From: Paulownia fortunei
Taxonomy: Eukaryota; Streptophyta; Magnoliopsida; Lamiales; Paulowniaceae
Direction: 5' to 3'
DNA: 64,000 nt
NCBI GenBank assembly: GCA_019321725.1
Contig: CM033116.1
Location: forward strand, 18,125,869 to 18,189,868
This document shows, one piece after another, positions 22,098 to 34,389 of this stretch. Below the pieces are notes generated by a model. That model worked only from the letters and a program-made list of their open reading frames with translations. It ran no database searches and was not told where the DNA came from. A program made the translations under genes and the position numbers. Numbering within the stretch: position 1 is the stretch's first letter; every line of letters starts with the position of its first letter.

Positions 22098-25000
22098 ATT
22101 TTGTGGGATCCCTGGTTCATGGTTCCTTCCATATACAGCCCACCAACTCACAATTAATTACTATTTATTTATTTATTTTAACCTTTTTCCCATAAGCCAC
22201 TTTAACTTTTTCTGTTATTATTTTAGTAATTTTGTCAGATTTTCCAGGGTGAAAAAGAAAAAGGAAACTTCTCCATAAATGGGGTTGGATGAAAACTACT
22301 AAGATTGCTTTTGACCTAATGAGTACTTTCCTATACTCTTGTCTCTTGGCCTACCACATTATCTTGTATCATTTGCAAAACAAAAAAAAATAATCTTGAA
22401 TTTGAGCTTGAAAAACTTTTTACATATATTTAGTGTTTTCATACCATTGAGAATTATATTATGTTAATAATAAAACTTGTATACATATGGTATATGTAAA
22501 TATTTCCAACAAGCTAATATTTATGTATCCATATTTGTTTTTTCTATCAACATGAATTTTCTATTTAAACAATATTATAGTTAATCATTTTGACAGATAG
22601 ATACAGATCGAAAGTGAGTAGGCAGTGACGGTCGCCTCCTCAACTTTATAAATTTTTTTAAATTAGTATAAAATTTATAAATAAAATTATTAAATTTAAA
22701 AATTTACTTTTTTTAAAAAATTATAAATAACTCTTTATTTATTATTTTTTATAAAAAAATAAATTTCATCATCTCTAAAGATTTTCATAGAAGATGGTAT
22801 ACCTTTTTTTATCTTTCGATCGTTAAGAAAGTGACGATCGATTTTGATAATATGTACAATTATTGAATTGATATTTTATTATAATAATGTCTGCTCATTT
22901 CTTATTGTATAATGAATAAATAATTAGTTAAATTTTTTTGGATTCAAAACTTTAAAGGTTAAGAATTAGATTATTCATGACATTCTTAATTAAACTAATA
23001 AATAATAGCGGCCCGGGCATAGGTCAGCAGAGTGCAGGCTTAATTCTATTTGGTGGTCGGGCTCTATCTCAAATGAGAGATTGGGATGATCGAACTCCGT
23101 CAAGGTATGGTGTCTCCGTTACGGCACCAGTATATAAGACATTTTGTGTGTTGTTTTTGAGGCTCAAAATTTAATTTGATGAAATTGAAATACTTTAATA
23201 TAAAAAATAAATAAATAAATAATAGCATGTTTAGGTTCAAAGTATACAACTACTTTGCAATCAATTTGGTGCTTTTAATTTAAAATTGATTGACAACCCA
23301 TCCATGTAATTAGTTGTCTCTTTGTATTTGGACACTATACCTATACATATAATTGAAGTTAACATATAAAAGAAAAAGGATTTATTTTGCAATAGGCATA
23401 CCATAAAAAGGACAATGTTATCGACAAAAAAGGGTATAACGTAAAATATAATCAAAAAGTATGCAATAAATGAAAATAAAAACAAGAATTTGCATAAAAA
23501 GTCAACATATTGAGATATAAAAACAACACATGGTACATCTTAAAGAGGTATCAAGCAAATTGTTAACATTAAAATAAAAAATTGTAAAGACTTTAAAAAA
23601 ATAAAATTTTATAATAAAAAGAACAAAATAATTATTAAGTATGAAAAGATCCTACTATTATATGTTTGGTAGCAGAGGAAAACTGAGGAAGATTTGGTGG
23701 CAAAGGAAAGTTGAGGAAGATGAGGATGCCAAAAATCTAAAATCATAATTAAATTAATCTTGTTATTGGTATGGTCATTTCTTCAACAAATTGGATGGGT
23801 TTATCGATCCGTGTAACAAAGTTTGATTATATTTTTTTATTATATCATATCAATTAATAATGTAATAAATTAATTATTATATATTATATTTAAAGATAAA
23901 AAATATATTAAATAAAATATAAAATTCAAATAATTAGATACATGTAATATAATATCAAATTTAAACTTATTACAAATATATATATATAATAAAAATATAT
24001 CAAAAAATTAAAAATCGAATCAAGTTCCCAGTTGAACCGCTGACTATTACTTGTGCCCTTTTCCTTGGTTTTACCCTATTGGGACTAAAGGTACTTTATT
24101 ACATATATAATATACTTGACATCTAGGGTTACTACAAAATTTTATTATTTTATTTCCATGTAAGACTTGTCGGATATTATTTAATTTGGGCATGTTCTCA
24201 TATAAGTGCATTTAAAGTACAGCTTTTGCCTTTAATTAAATGAAATTAAGCTGATTTCCAATCAAACATAAAATCCTACATTAAAACACTAAATTTTTTG
24301 TAATTTCATCTCAAATACCAAATATTACATTAAATTTAATGTAATGAATAGTGTTACCTAAATTTGGTATAATATATATATATTCACTTTACCCTCAAAA
24401 TTGTTCTACTTTCAATTTTAATTCTATTTATATCATATATTATATATTTAATTAATTTATAATTTAATTTAATTTATTCAATTTTAGTTTTTTTATTATT
24501 TTACAATAACATTTATAGTAATTAATTATTATAATTAACAAATAATTAATATTTACGATAAATTATAATAATTATCACAATAAATAAATATATTAAAATA
24601 ACATTACTTGCAATATAGTATTTTTCGTTACTTGATATTAATTGTAATGCTTATTTTTGTAATATAATCAATAAATATAATATTAATTATATATAATTTT
24701 TTATTTAGTAGAATTAGTAATAATAAAATATAAATAATTACATAAATTTATAAAAATAAATAAGTAATAATTAAAAAATAAAAAAATAGAATAAAATATT
24801 CATTTGATATAGTGATTGGAGATTATTTTGATCAAATTACACCAAAATATCAAATTTGGTGCTATAGGTTGGATATGGCGTAAGAAGGAAAAATAATATT
24901 ATTATCTTTCGAATCAAGAATAAGTTAGCAATTCTCACTTTCACTTATGATTAATTAATAATAGCAATTTTGTTGTCGACTGAAAAGAAATATATATTGT

Positions 25001-25565
25001 TACACAAAATACATTTTTTTAAAAATATTTTCCTGGGAATTTTTAGTATAAATGTTTCATGTAGTGGCCAGGACACAGCATCGATTAGTATATTATTTTT
25101 GAATTTTTATTTTTCTTTAAAAAAAAAATTTAGTGTGTATCTTGAAAAAGGTAAATAAAACAATGCATAAATTAATCCATACCAATCAAAATTACATATT
25201 GTGCAAAAAACGTTATAAAAACACTTAAAAGAAAAAATAATGAGCAAATGTATCCCTCTAACTTTGGGAGATTTGATTAAATTTATTTAAAATATTTTAT
25301 AAATCTCTACATTTTATAAAATAATTTTAAAATTTATAAAATATTAAATCTTATTTTAAAAATAAACTCTTAAAATGTTATTATAAAAAATAATTTTATA
25401 ATTATCATGGTAAAAATTAAGAGTAATCTTCTTCCCGATAAGAAAACGCGTTTGGGAGTGAATTTTGGGAGGGCTTTCTTCCCAAAACAAAAAAACCTCT
25501 CTTCCCAAAACGGTGAATATCCCCCTTCTCTCCTACTCTCTATTTCTATATTTCCAATCATATCT

Positions 25566-25582
<17 letters not shown>
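22098..25582. other. AT-rich intergenic DNA
   Basis: No gene. A less AT-rich island at 23009-23140 (from GCGGCCCGGGCATAGG) looks like a fragment of a dispersed repeat but has no defined ends. At 23670-23730 a short purine-rich imperfect repeat (AGAGGAAAACTGAGGAAGAT / AAAGGAAAGTTGAGGAAGAT) occurs. The remainder is strongly AT-rich. Confidence 0.4.
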
Positions 25583-25584
<2 letters not shown>

Positions 25585-25596
<12 letters not shown>

Positions 25597-28247
25597 TTTG
25601 TTAGAGTATGATGCCCAACGCTTCAATTAAATTGGGTATATTATATTCTTTTTTTTTTATATTAATAAAAAGGCATTTTTTTTATATTATGTCTTGCATT
25701 TTTTATTTTTACACATTAGATAAAATTCTTAAACCAAATTTAGCTATAGGGAATAGTCGCGCATATGATAGCGATCATGAAATATGCCTTTAAGACTTTG
25801 GTCTTAAATAAATTTCGAGTCGAGAGCTTTTTGAGATGAGACATCAAATAACTGAATAAGACTCGTATATATGATGCATGCTCGTGAGTCGAGAATGTCA
25901 CATTCCATTGGCATTAGCGTAGAAATGTAAGTGCATGTACGTGGGTGCTTATTAGGAAACAAGTACATCAAATATGACCCGCAAGTAATTCTTAGTTGGA
26001 GGCTTTGCCCGTCAAAACATATATATATATATATATATATATTTTGTTAGAGTATGATGCCCAACGCTCCAATTAAATTGGGTATATTATACTCTTTTAT
26101 TTTTTTATATTAATAAAAAGGCATTTTTTTTATATTATGTCTTGCATTTTTTATTTTTACACATTAGATAAAGTTCTTAAACCAAATTTAGCTATAGGGA
26201 ATAGTCGCGCATATGATAGCGATCATGAAATATGCCTTTAAGACTTTGGTCTTAAATAAATTTTGAGTCGAGAGCTTTTTGAGATGAGACATCAAATAAC
26301 TGAATAAGACTCGTATATATGATGCATGCTTGTGAGTCGAGGATGTCACATTCCATTGGCATTAGCGTAGAAATGTAAGTGCATGTACGTGGGTGCTTAT
26401 TAGGAAACAAGTACACCGAATATGACCCGCAAGTAATTCTTAGTTGGAGACTTTGCCCGTCAAAATAAGAATTTCTGTGTTGCGATAGTACACGACTAGT
26501 CATCAGACTTGAGGCACGATGGTAGCCTTGTGTGCATCCTACAACACTTTGATATATCTTATTGCTTGACAATCACAAAGGGGATATATTGGGTGTTGCA
26601 CTGGTGTGCATGAAGGTTTATCATTGGCCAACATAGAATTCGACACTTGTCTTTTTAAACAAGGGAATCTCTTGTGTTTTCATAGTTCGTGATTCAAATA
26701 TCTTGGCCAAGACAGTATGAATTATGATTCATAAAAAATCATTAGAACTTGAAATGGGATCACAGTTATTGAATCATTTAAGGTTTCGACTTATAATTCA
26801 TACTTTAGATTCAATCAAAAGATTAGTTGTCAAAATGACCGTACGTGTATAGTACTCGTAACTGAAATAGGTTTACTCGCTATTTCACCTAAAACTAATT
26901 TGTTATGATTACTTGTTAGTTGTTTTCATGAATAGTAAGGTTCTTGAAATTAAAGAATTGATTCCAAACGGATTAATTAATTAAATTAATTAATTGAAAT
27001 AATTGTTATTCATAAGTTGCAAATGTTGCAAACCCACTACTATCTCAGTAGTGAACGTAAGAGGGTCACACATCTTTATGAAAAATAACATTTCTAATTT
27101 TAGATTTTATCCAATGGTTGAAAATTAATTAATTAATACTAATCAATTAATTAATTAAGGGTTCTATTTAATTTAATAATTAAATTAAATTAAGAATTAT
27201 TTAATTGGACCTAATTTGATTAAAAAGCCCAATTGGAGTAAATTAAATTAATCAATTGGATTAATTAAATTGGGATTGAATTAATTGAATTGATTTGGAG
27301 ATTTTTGAGTCCAAACCCAAAATAAATATGAATCACTTTAAAAGCCCACTAAAGTATGAAGAGAATAAATTAAATAAATATGATTTATTTAAATTAATAT
27401 ATTTATAGATAAATAAATATAGTGACCAATTTTATGGGATAAAATAGACCACTAAGATTTAATATAATTATAGTATATATATATATATATATGATATATA
27501 TCTATTTTGATATTATTTGAAGAGTTCAAATTAATATCAACAATGTATGTAGATAATTTTGATAATTAATATAGTTTCAAATTAGTACACATAGGAAAGA
27601 GAAAAGAGAAAAGTTTTTGGAAGATTTGGAATCCTTCCAAGATAAGGTTTTGAAATAGTTTAAAATTGAAAAACTTTTCAAGAGTTGGAAAAGGATTAAA
27701 ATTTTCACCCATATATATATATATATATATGAAGGATGAAAATTACATAATTTAATTCAAAAAAATTTGAGCAAAAATATTTTGTTTAAAATTTTCTATT
27801 TTTGCTCTCCAAGAAAAGAAAAGAAAGAAAAAGAAAATCAGTTTCTTATTATTCTTTTCATATTATTGTTTCAAAAATTTAAAGAATCAATCTTTATAGT
27901 TTTTAAAAATATATTCCGGTTCTAGATTAGTAAACAATTAAAAGGATACTAGTGAATCCTTTTTATTGGTGTTGCTCTTTCGTATCGTGGACCTGATAGA
28001 GGGGAGACACTTGGATCCCTGCGAGTTCTGATAGTCCAGGATAAGCAATTGATTACTTCATTCCCTACAACAACCAGAGTGCACGACAGATATAATTCGA
28101 TTTTATATTTATTTATATATTCACTTGAATAAACGCGATCGTTAAAATCGCTTTCGAATCAAATGGGTTAAATTTAATTTGATAAAAATTTTAATTTTTC
28201 GCTGCATATACCCCTGCAATTATAGCGAACCCAGATATATCATATTT
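25585..28247. mobile_element. Solo-LTR-like element with a tandemly duplicated head
   Basis: The element proper begins TGTTAGAGTATGATGCCC at 26045 and ends ATATATCA at 28242. It is flanked by TATTT on both sides (26040-26044 and 28243-28247), matching a 5-bp LTR-type target duplication, so about 2.2 kb of TG...CA DNA with no pol. The late part has GGTGTTGCTCTTTCGTATCG and GGATCCCTGCGAG strings of the kind seen near the end of copia LTRs. A nearly identical copy of its first 420 bp lies at 25599-26017. This copy is also preceded by TATTT and an AT tract, so the duplication took flanking DNA with it and happened after insertion. Frames in it (25608-25793, 26252-26572) match nothing known. Confidence 0.65.
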
Positions 28248-29180
28248 GTTTAAAATTAAAAAAAAAAAACAACCCATAAAACATTAATCTAACACCACTA
28301 ACCTACGCCTCTCCCCTTTCACATTATCCAATCATTACAAATATACAAATATATATAATATCTATTTTACTTTTTTTTTTAAAATAGACATAAAATATTT
28401 AAAAACAAGTAATTTAATACCATTAACCATATATTCTTGTTTTCGTTATCCAAACCAATCCCAGAAAAAAACCACATATACATCAACTTATTCTTTTCAT
28501 TTTTGCAAAATAAATTCTTACAAAATACATTCTCCCAAAACCAAAAAAACACAAACATAGCCTAATGAAGTTTATTTAGATCTTATTTACCTTTTAAACG
28601 AGCTTATAAAATACTAAACATTTTATCTTTGGAGCTTATAAACTCCTCTACTAAAATCTTTAGAAGCTCTTTTTAAAGAGTTTATAAGCTTCAACATGTT
28701 TAAGCTCAATGAACTTTTAGAAACAGAACAAATAGATCAAGCCATATCTTTTTGGATCCAAAGTCCAACCTCAACCCCATTATTGCCTAGTAAGTAAGAC
28801 ACAGCAAATGCAACATATAGAAAGAGCTTAATCTTTTCCAAAGTCCAACCTCTTTTCTGGTATCCAATATCAACTTCAACAATTCATCTGGAAACATTAG
28901 ACAAGCTTAATCTTTTGGCATTACAAAAACCTTAAGTGATGCCAAAGTTCCAGTAAACTTCACAAGAACATAGCATCATCCCTGTACACAGATTTTCTCG
29001 ACTCGGTTTAAATCTTGCGTTGATTGTGGACAATATGTTGGTCAGCTAGTGTCAGAATCGAGAATTGAGAGGGAAGGTGAGAAACAATTTTTACAGTTGC
29101 TAGCATGTAAATTCTATAAGCTGTGGTTTCAATACAGCCAACTTGAAATGATATACATGCTAAAGTCATCCTCAAGAACA
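28248..29180. other. Spacer and 3' flank of the TLC gene
   Basis: AT-rich to 28740, then mixed composition. The 28800-29180 part probably includes the 3'UTR of the minus-strand TLC gene. A phrase of about 20 bp (CTTAATCTTTT...CCAAAGTCCAACCTC) is repeated at 28760-28930. No other gene seen. Confidence 0.35.
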
Positions 29181-32100
29181 CTATTGGCTGTGTCTAGCCT
29201 TTCTCAAGGTCTTTACCATACCTCTGGCAATTTTCCAAAACCAGAAGACATTCATCAGTGACAGCACTGGAGGTACTGTAATCAAGCTGTAAAAGCCCCA
29301 GGGGAAGACTTTCTTGACCTGAAAGATGAACATAAACAAAAATAAGGACACAAGTCTTGGGGACAACATTATGCTTGCAAGCAGAGAATTGCATAGCTCC
29401 CATCCTCATCCCCAAAAAAATAAATAAATGCACAACACACTCAGATACCAGATAAGGAACAATAGTACTGCAGCCTGTGCTATGACAGTAATGTCTTGTC
29501 AAGGTATTCAATTATAATCCAATGCCAGAAATTTGGGGGTGATTTGATCTCAAAACTATAAGCATCAGAAGATGAAAATATTTAACTGCGCAAAAAATTG
29601 ATAATTCTAATTAAACTCCCTGTATCTGAACCGACTCTTGGTTTTTGACATAACTAGGTGGAGTTTATGGAAGTAGAATTGTTGTATTAGGCAAGGCATG
29701 CTATATGTTCAAGGGTTCACTCACAAATACAAATTAGTATATCACATTGCACCATGTGGTGTCTTGTCTTTAAGTTTCTTTCACTGCAATAGTTGGATTA
29801 TCTGCTGAAATTTTCATAGTGATGATACCGTTCGTCCACACTTTGCTTTCAACATAACAAATCTAGTTGTGCTTTAACTTGACTACTTCCTCGATTTTAA
29901 AGGCCTTGCAAATTTGTACAAATTGTGTTTCCATTAAGCAACATTTTGAAGTGAACGCTTTTCTAATAACGAAACCTTCCTCCAAACCACACCTGACATT
30001 ATCTTATACAGTTAAACAATTTTAGTAAAGCAAACCAAGATTCCAGCTTTTTTCCAGGAGCAAAAAGGTTTGCTCTACTATCAATCCAACTTCTAAAAAA
30101 CATCATCCCTTGAAGGAGAGAAGAGGAGAGACGTTTAAGACAGTGGATGTAAAGCTGTACACCTATACGCTAGTAAGATCCATTAGAAGGGAAAGTTCCA
30201 AACCATGCTGATTTCTGATATTTGGCAATCAAATGCTGGCAGAAAGGCATGATTCTCCAAGTTCAGATCTGCCTTTATATGGTCAATGTAGCATCTGATA
30301 AAGTACTCTTGTATCAAAATTAACTAGGAGAGCAGGCTTAAAACTGATATTGGCTAAAGGATTTTGAGCTACTTTGGGAATTCAGCAAAATTTAGAAAAT
30401 CAAAATTGGAATAGCATTTACTACTAAAGGCACAAATGATAAATATTAACCAGCAAACATGCTGCGTGCACTCACCTGATCAAAATGGATAAACATGTGG
30501 TAGAAAAAGAAGACAAACAAGATGACCCTTGCAACCTGAAAATCATTAGTTTTTGTGTTACGACCATCAAAAGTATGATGTCCTGCCAAAGAAATCAAAA
30601 TGTAGCATAGTGTATTTCACATTCAGAAAAGTTTACGGTCACAATATTTAATATATAATAAACTTCTGTGTATAGAGAACACAAGGATCCTCCACTGTAC
30701 TTTAACATCATCATAGTGAATTGAGGTACTACGATGGTAAAATTGTATTTTCTGAAAAGAGCAAGCTAATTGTTATCCAAAAGAACTTACAAGGATATTA
30801 AAATTAGTTTATTTCAGTAAAAACATTATATGTATGAGTTACCTTCTACTGCAATAGTAAGATGACTAAGCTACCCCAGCCTTCCTGTCACCGTTGTTTG
30901 CAAGAATCCACCAAGGATTAGATTTTTTGGATTTTAAAAGAATTGCATACGTGTATAATGACTCGGGATAGACGTTCTTGTGGTTGTGGATAAATATTTT
31001 AAATAGTAAAAACCTATCAACACCAAGTCAGAGGACAAAGTTTTAATTACTTATATGCTAATGTTCAAGGTTGCATAGCAGTGCACAAAACCTATTAGAA
31101 CCACAAACAAGTAAAGAATTTTCTGAAATTGAATAAAGTTTGATAGACCATACCAACCACCCAAAGAACAATGCCACACCATTGTAAATGTAGATTTTGG
31201 AATTCTTCAGGCCAGCAACATCAAGATGCCTGAATATGTGTCAAAAGAATGAATTGATATTGGACTTAAGAGAGGGAACTGAGGAGGGAGTTGGCAGAAT
31301 TCATGTCTCCTAAGCTTACCATCGTAAATTAACGAACGGGGTTGTGGTTTCAGTAAAGAGAACCATCATTATATAGATTTGTGCTTGACCACTCAAGAGG
31401 GACAAAATGATAGAATACATAGAGAGTCCATGATGTATGACCTAGCAAAACAGAGAAACAACATAATCACCATCACCCAAAAAAAAAGATAGTCAAAATT
31501 GATGAGGCTGTTCAACTATACATTTATATCTCAATACATCAGATAAGTGCAGTAATCTTGGAGCAACATCCCAAAAACTTATATAAGTAGGCTATTATAT
31601 GTTAGCAAGAAAAGGGCAGGATAAATAATTAAGAGTAAACATGGATCAAAAAAAGGAAATTCAGGTGAATTTGGAGGGGTTCCTTATACTTACATACTCC
31701 ATCCCACCTAAAGCTGGATAGTGATAAAAAATCATTGCCAAGTCAGACAGAAAGTACCCAATTGAAACCTGTATCATTAAATAACAAAAGAAAACAAATT
31801 TAGACATGCCTCAAGAGGATATTAGAAATATGAAACCACAAATTATATAATTGACAAAGTTGACATGAATCATACAGGAAAGGGGAATGTTAGTTGTGAT
31901 AAAGGAGTGTGTTGGCCCAATTGAGTCTCAGTTAAAAAAACATCTGGAGGATCGTTATAATTTTTTTTAAATCAAGCCTATAAATATTTGTACAAAAAGA
32001 TATCTAGACCATTCACTGAAACAAAATTTCCCTCGAGCCAAAGGCAACTATCGAGTTTAGATATCCTTATAATATAAAGACAGATTACTGAGGCAAGCTC

Positions 32101-33621
32101 ATCCTGAAAAATGATCACTTGAGCCCTCAAAGAAGCAAGCTCGGCTAGTGACGAGAAATTTGGTAAAAGGAGGCTTTCAAGCCAGAGTGCGTCAGGTTGC
32201 TTATGGTAAAAAAAGATGAAAAAAGAAAAGACAGAATGAAAATGCTCTCTCTCGTTGGCGATCATACCCATACACATAGATTATACAATTCAACAATTTC
32301 ATAATGATTTACACCAGTTAACAGCATCAATATAGAGTTAGCATACCCCCATTATGGTGTCTGATAAAGTTGAGGATCTGTTGATAATCAACCCATCTTG
32401 AGCATCAACAAAAAGATCTGAAACAAGCAAGAGATACAGAGAACCAGCAGCCACAACAATAGCATGGAAAGTGGAGAAACCCCTGCACAGTAATAGCCAA
32501 TATTAAGATACCAAAATTCAGGTAGCAATAATTTAAGGGTCAACTAAAGAACATATCATTAATTTAAAAGTAGAAATTAACATCATAAAGAAGCATTACC
32601 TGTTGTTCCATTCAAGCTTTTCTTTGTTGTTAAGCTTGTTATATCCGTTGAAGAATGAAGTGCTAATTACTCCCATTAGGTCATAAACCTTGAACGACAA
32701 AATTGGATTTCTTTAAAAAGGGGATCAGACAACCATATGTACTTGTTAGCAGCAAGAATAATAAAGTTCATCTTTGCATTTGGTGTCAAGAGAATGATCA
32801 AATCCAAGACAGAATTACTACTCAAAGGAGTATGTTATATACTTTTTCGGGTACTCACCGGCCCCCACTTACCCCTTTCTCTAAGAGAAGAATTTGGTGT
32901 GTTGGGGGGCTGTGAAACAATATTGCTGGCGCTAGGATATCAGTACAGCCGCTGCTATTGGAAAAGAGATTACTAGTCTCAGAGAGGAACTTGTTTCAGG
33001 TCTCAATTTGCATGAAAAGGCAAATAAACCAAACCAAATCAACACTCACCCACCCACCCCCACCAAAAAAGAAATGACCCTCCTTATTATCACGTCCACA
33101 ACCACAATCAAGAAAAAGGAAAAAAAGAACCCCACGTGAAGAGTGTTTTTAAATATAGTTTAACAATGTTTCATTGTCGAAAAAATCAAATGGTCATTTC
33201 CCCCCTCCAAAATTCTTTAATACAAGAATACGTCAATTCAATTCTTTCCTCATAATTCAATAGGAAAATAATCTGGAATAAATGAAGAGGACTAGCAGGA
33301 ACTCTCCAATCAAACACTAAACACCAAAAGCCCACCAGTACTAACATTCCAAAGTCATATTAATTTGCTCATTCCATTAACTACAACAAAACTATGAGCT
33401 TCCACGGCACATCAAAACCCAGCAATGAAAATAATTACACGGAAACTTAATACAACAGAAAGGAAAAAAAAGGACAGGCATCAAAATTCAAGAAAGACAC
33501 TCACAATCTTGCACATCAAAATCCCAACAAAAACAGACGAGAGCCAGTGCAATTCTTTGGTTGGAGTAGCATGACCCGCAATATTCATCAGCCCAACTCC
33601 TATTCCCATAACCCACATCAT
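29181..33621 (-). CDS. TLC-domain (TRAM/LAG1/CLN8) multi-pass membrane protein
   Basis: Eight coding exons on the minus strand: 33621-33505, 32688-32600, 32482-32347, 31768-31694, 31441-31320, 31229-31154, 30535-30476, 29318-29181. All use GT-AG sites and join in frame to 270 residues. The protein has about six to seven hydrophobic segments. TLC-family signatures are the WNNRGFSTFHA block (about residues 66-76), GYFLSDLAMIFYHYP, VIHHGLSMYS with the paired His, and FTETTTPFVNLRW; the C-terminus ends in a basic RGMVKTLRKARHSQ. It matches the plant group related to animal TLCD4/TMEM56, not ceramide synthases, since the length is short and there is no Lag1 motif. Such proteins sit in internal or plasma membranes and are thought to sense or move lipids; the exact substrate is unknown. 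Two ATGs open the frame; I use the first. Confidence 0.9.
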
Positions 33622-33991
33622 TTTTCCTTTTCTCCCTGCAAAGATTAAAGTTCAAGAACCGAAACAAACTATCAGACTTCAACAAAGAAAAATAAAAACA
33701 AGAAAAAGAAACAGAACAACACCCGCTATTCGCTCATGCATATATGAATTCATGATTGCGGTAATTCAAGAAAACACCATTTTCAGTCACCAGAATAAGA
33801 AGAATAATCAATGTGTAACTGAACAAATACATATATCTAAACACATATATATATGTATACATAGTGCTGACCAAAAGGCAGGCGAGGACTATTATTGGAG
33901 TACGCCGCCTGGAGTAGCAATCAATATTAAAAGGAAGACAAGGGGTGTGAATAAAATAATGATTAAAAAGTTTTAGAAATAAAGGACTTAC

Positions 33992-34060
33992 CAGTGGGAG
34001 AAGAGAGCTGAAAATGGTGAAGGGCTTTGGAGTAACAGGAGGGAAAGTAACTAATATATC
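33992..34060 (-). other. 5'UTR exon of the TLC gene (approximate 5' end)
   Basis: A strong donor CCCACTG|GTAAGT lies at 33992/33991, and a matching acceptor CTTTGCAG|GGAGAAAAGG sits 14 nt before the first coding ATG at 33621. This implies a noncoding first exon and a leader intron of about 350 bp. The upstream edge is not determined. TATATATA strings at 34055-34110 could serve as the TATA box for this minus-strand gene. Confidence 0.55.
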
Positions 34061-34140
34061 TATATATACACACATACATATATGTATGTATGCACGTTGT
34101 ATATATATATCACATGGCAAAAAAGAAGAATTAGATTCTG

Positions 34141-34389
34141 TGTTACGAATATATTTTTAATGAAGTAGGAAAAGGTATAATTAATAGTAAATATCAAATT
34201 ATTTTTTAATTTATCACGTTATTATATATTATATGGTGTATTTATTTATCTTGAATATCTATAGATAGAGATAAATTTGTAATAAAATATACAAGTGAAC
34301 AAAGGAGAAAAAAATATTCTCTTTATTATTCATTTCTTACTCTCTGTAATTTTTATTTCATAATATTTAATTTTCTTTATTTTACAACA
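34141..34389 (+). repeat. 5' LTR of the copia element
   Basis: 249 bp, TG...CA. It shares with the 3' LTR the ATTTATTTATCTTGAATA, GATAAATTTGTAAT and TTAATTTTCTTTATTTTA strings. It lies about 150 bp upstream of the TLC 5'UTR donor, transcribed away from that gene. Confidence 0.9.

Noticed and set aside
22977..23174. A 65-codon frame in a GC-rich island
   Set aside because: No domain or gene context; looks like a fragment of a dispersed repeat without definable ends.
33734..34120. A 128-codon minus-strand frame over the TLC 5'UTR exon
   Set aside because: It crosses a strong splice donor and consists of a Tyr/Ile-rich translation of TATA repeats; the TLC frame starts at 33621.
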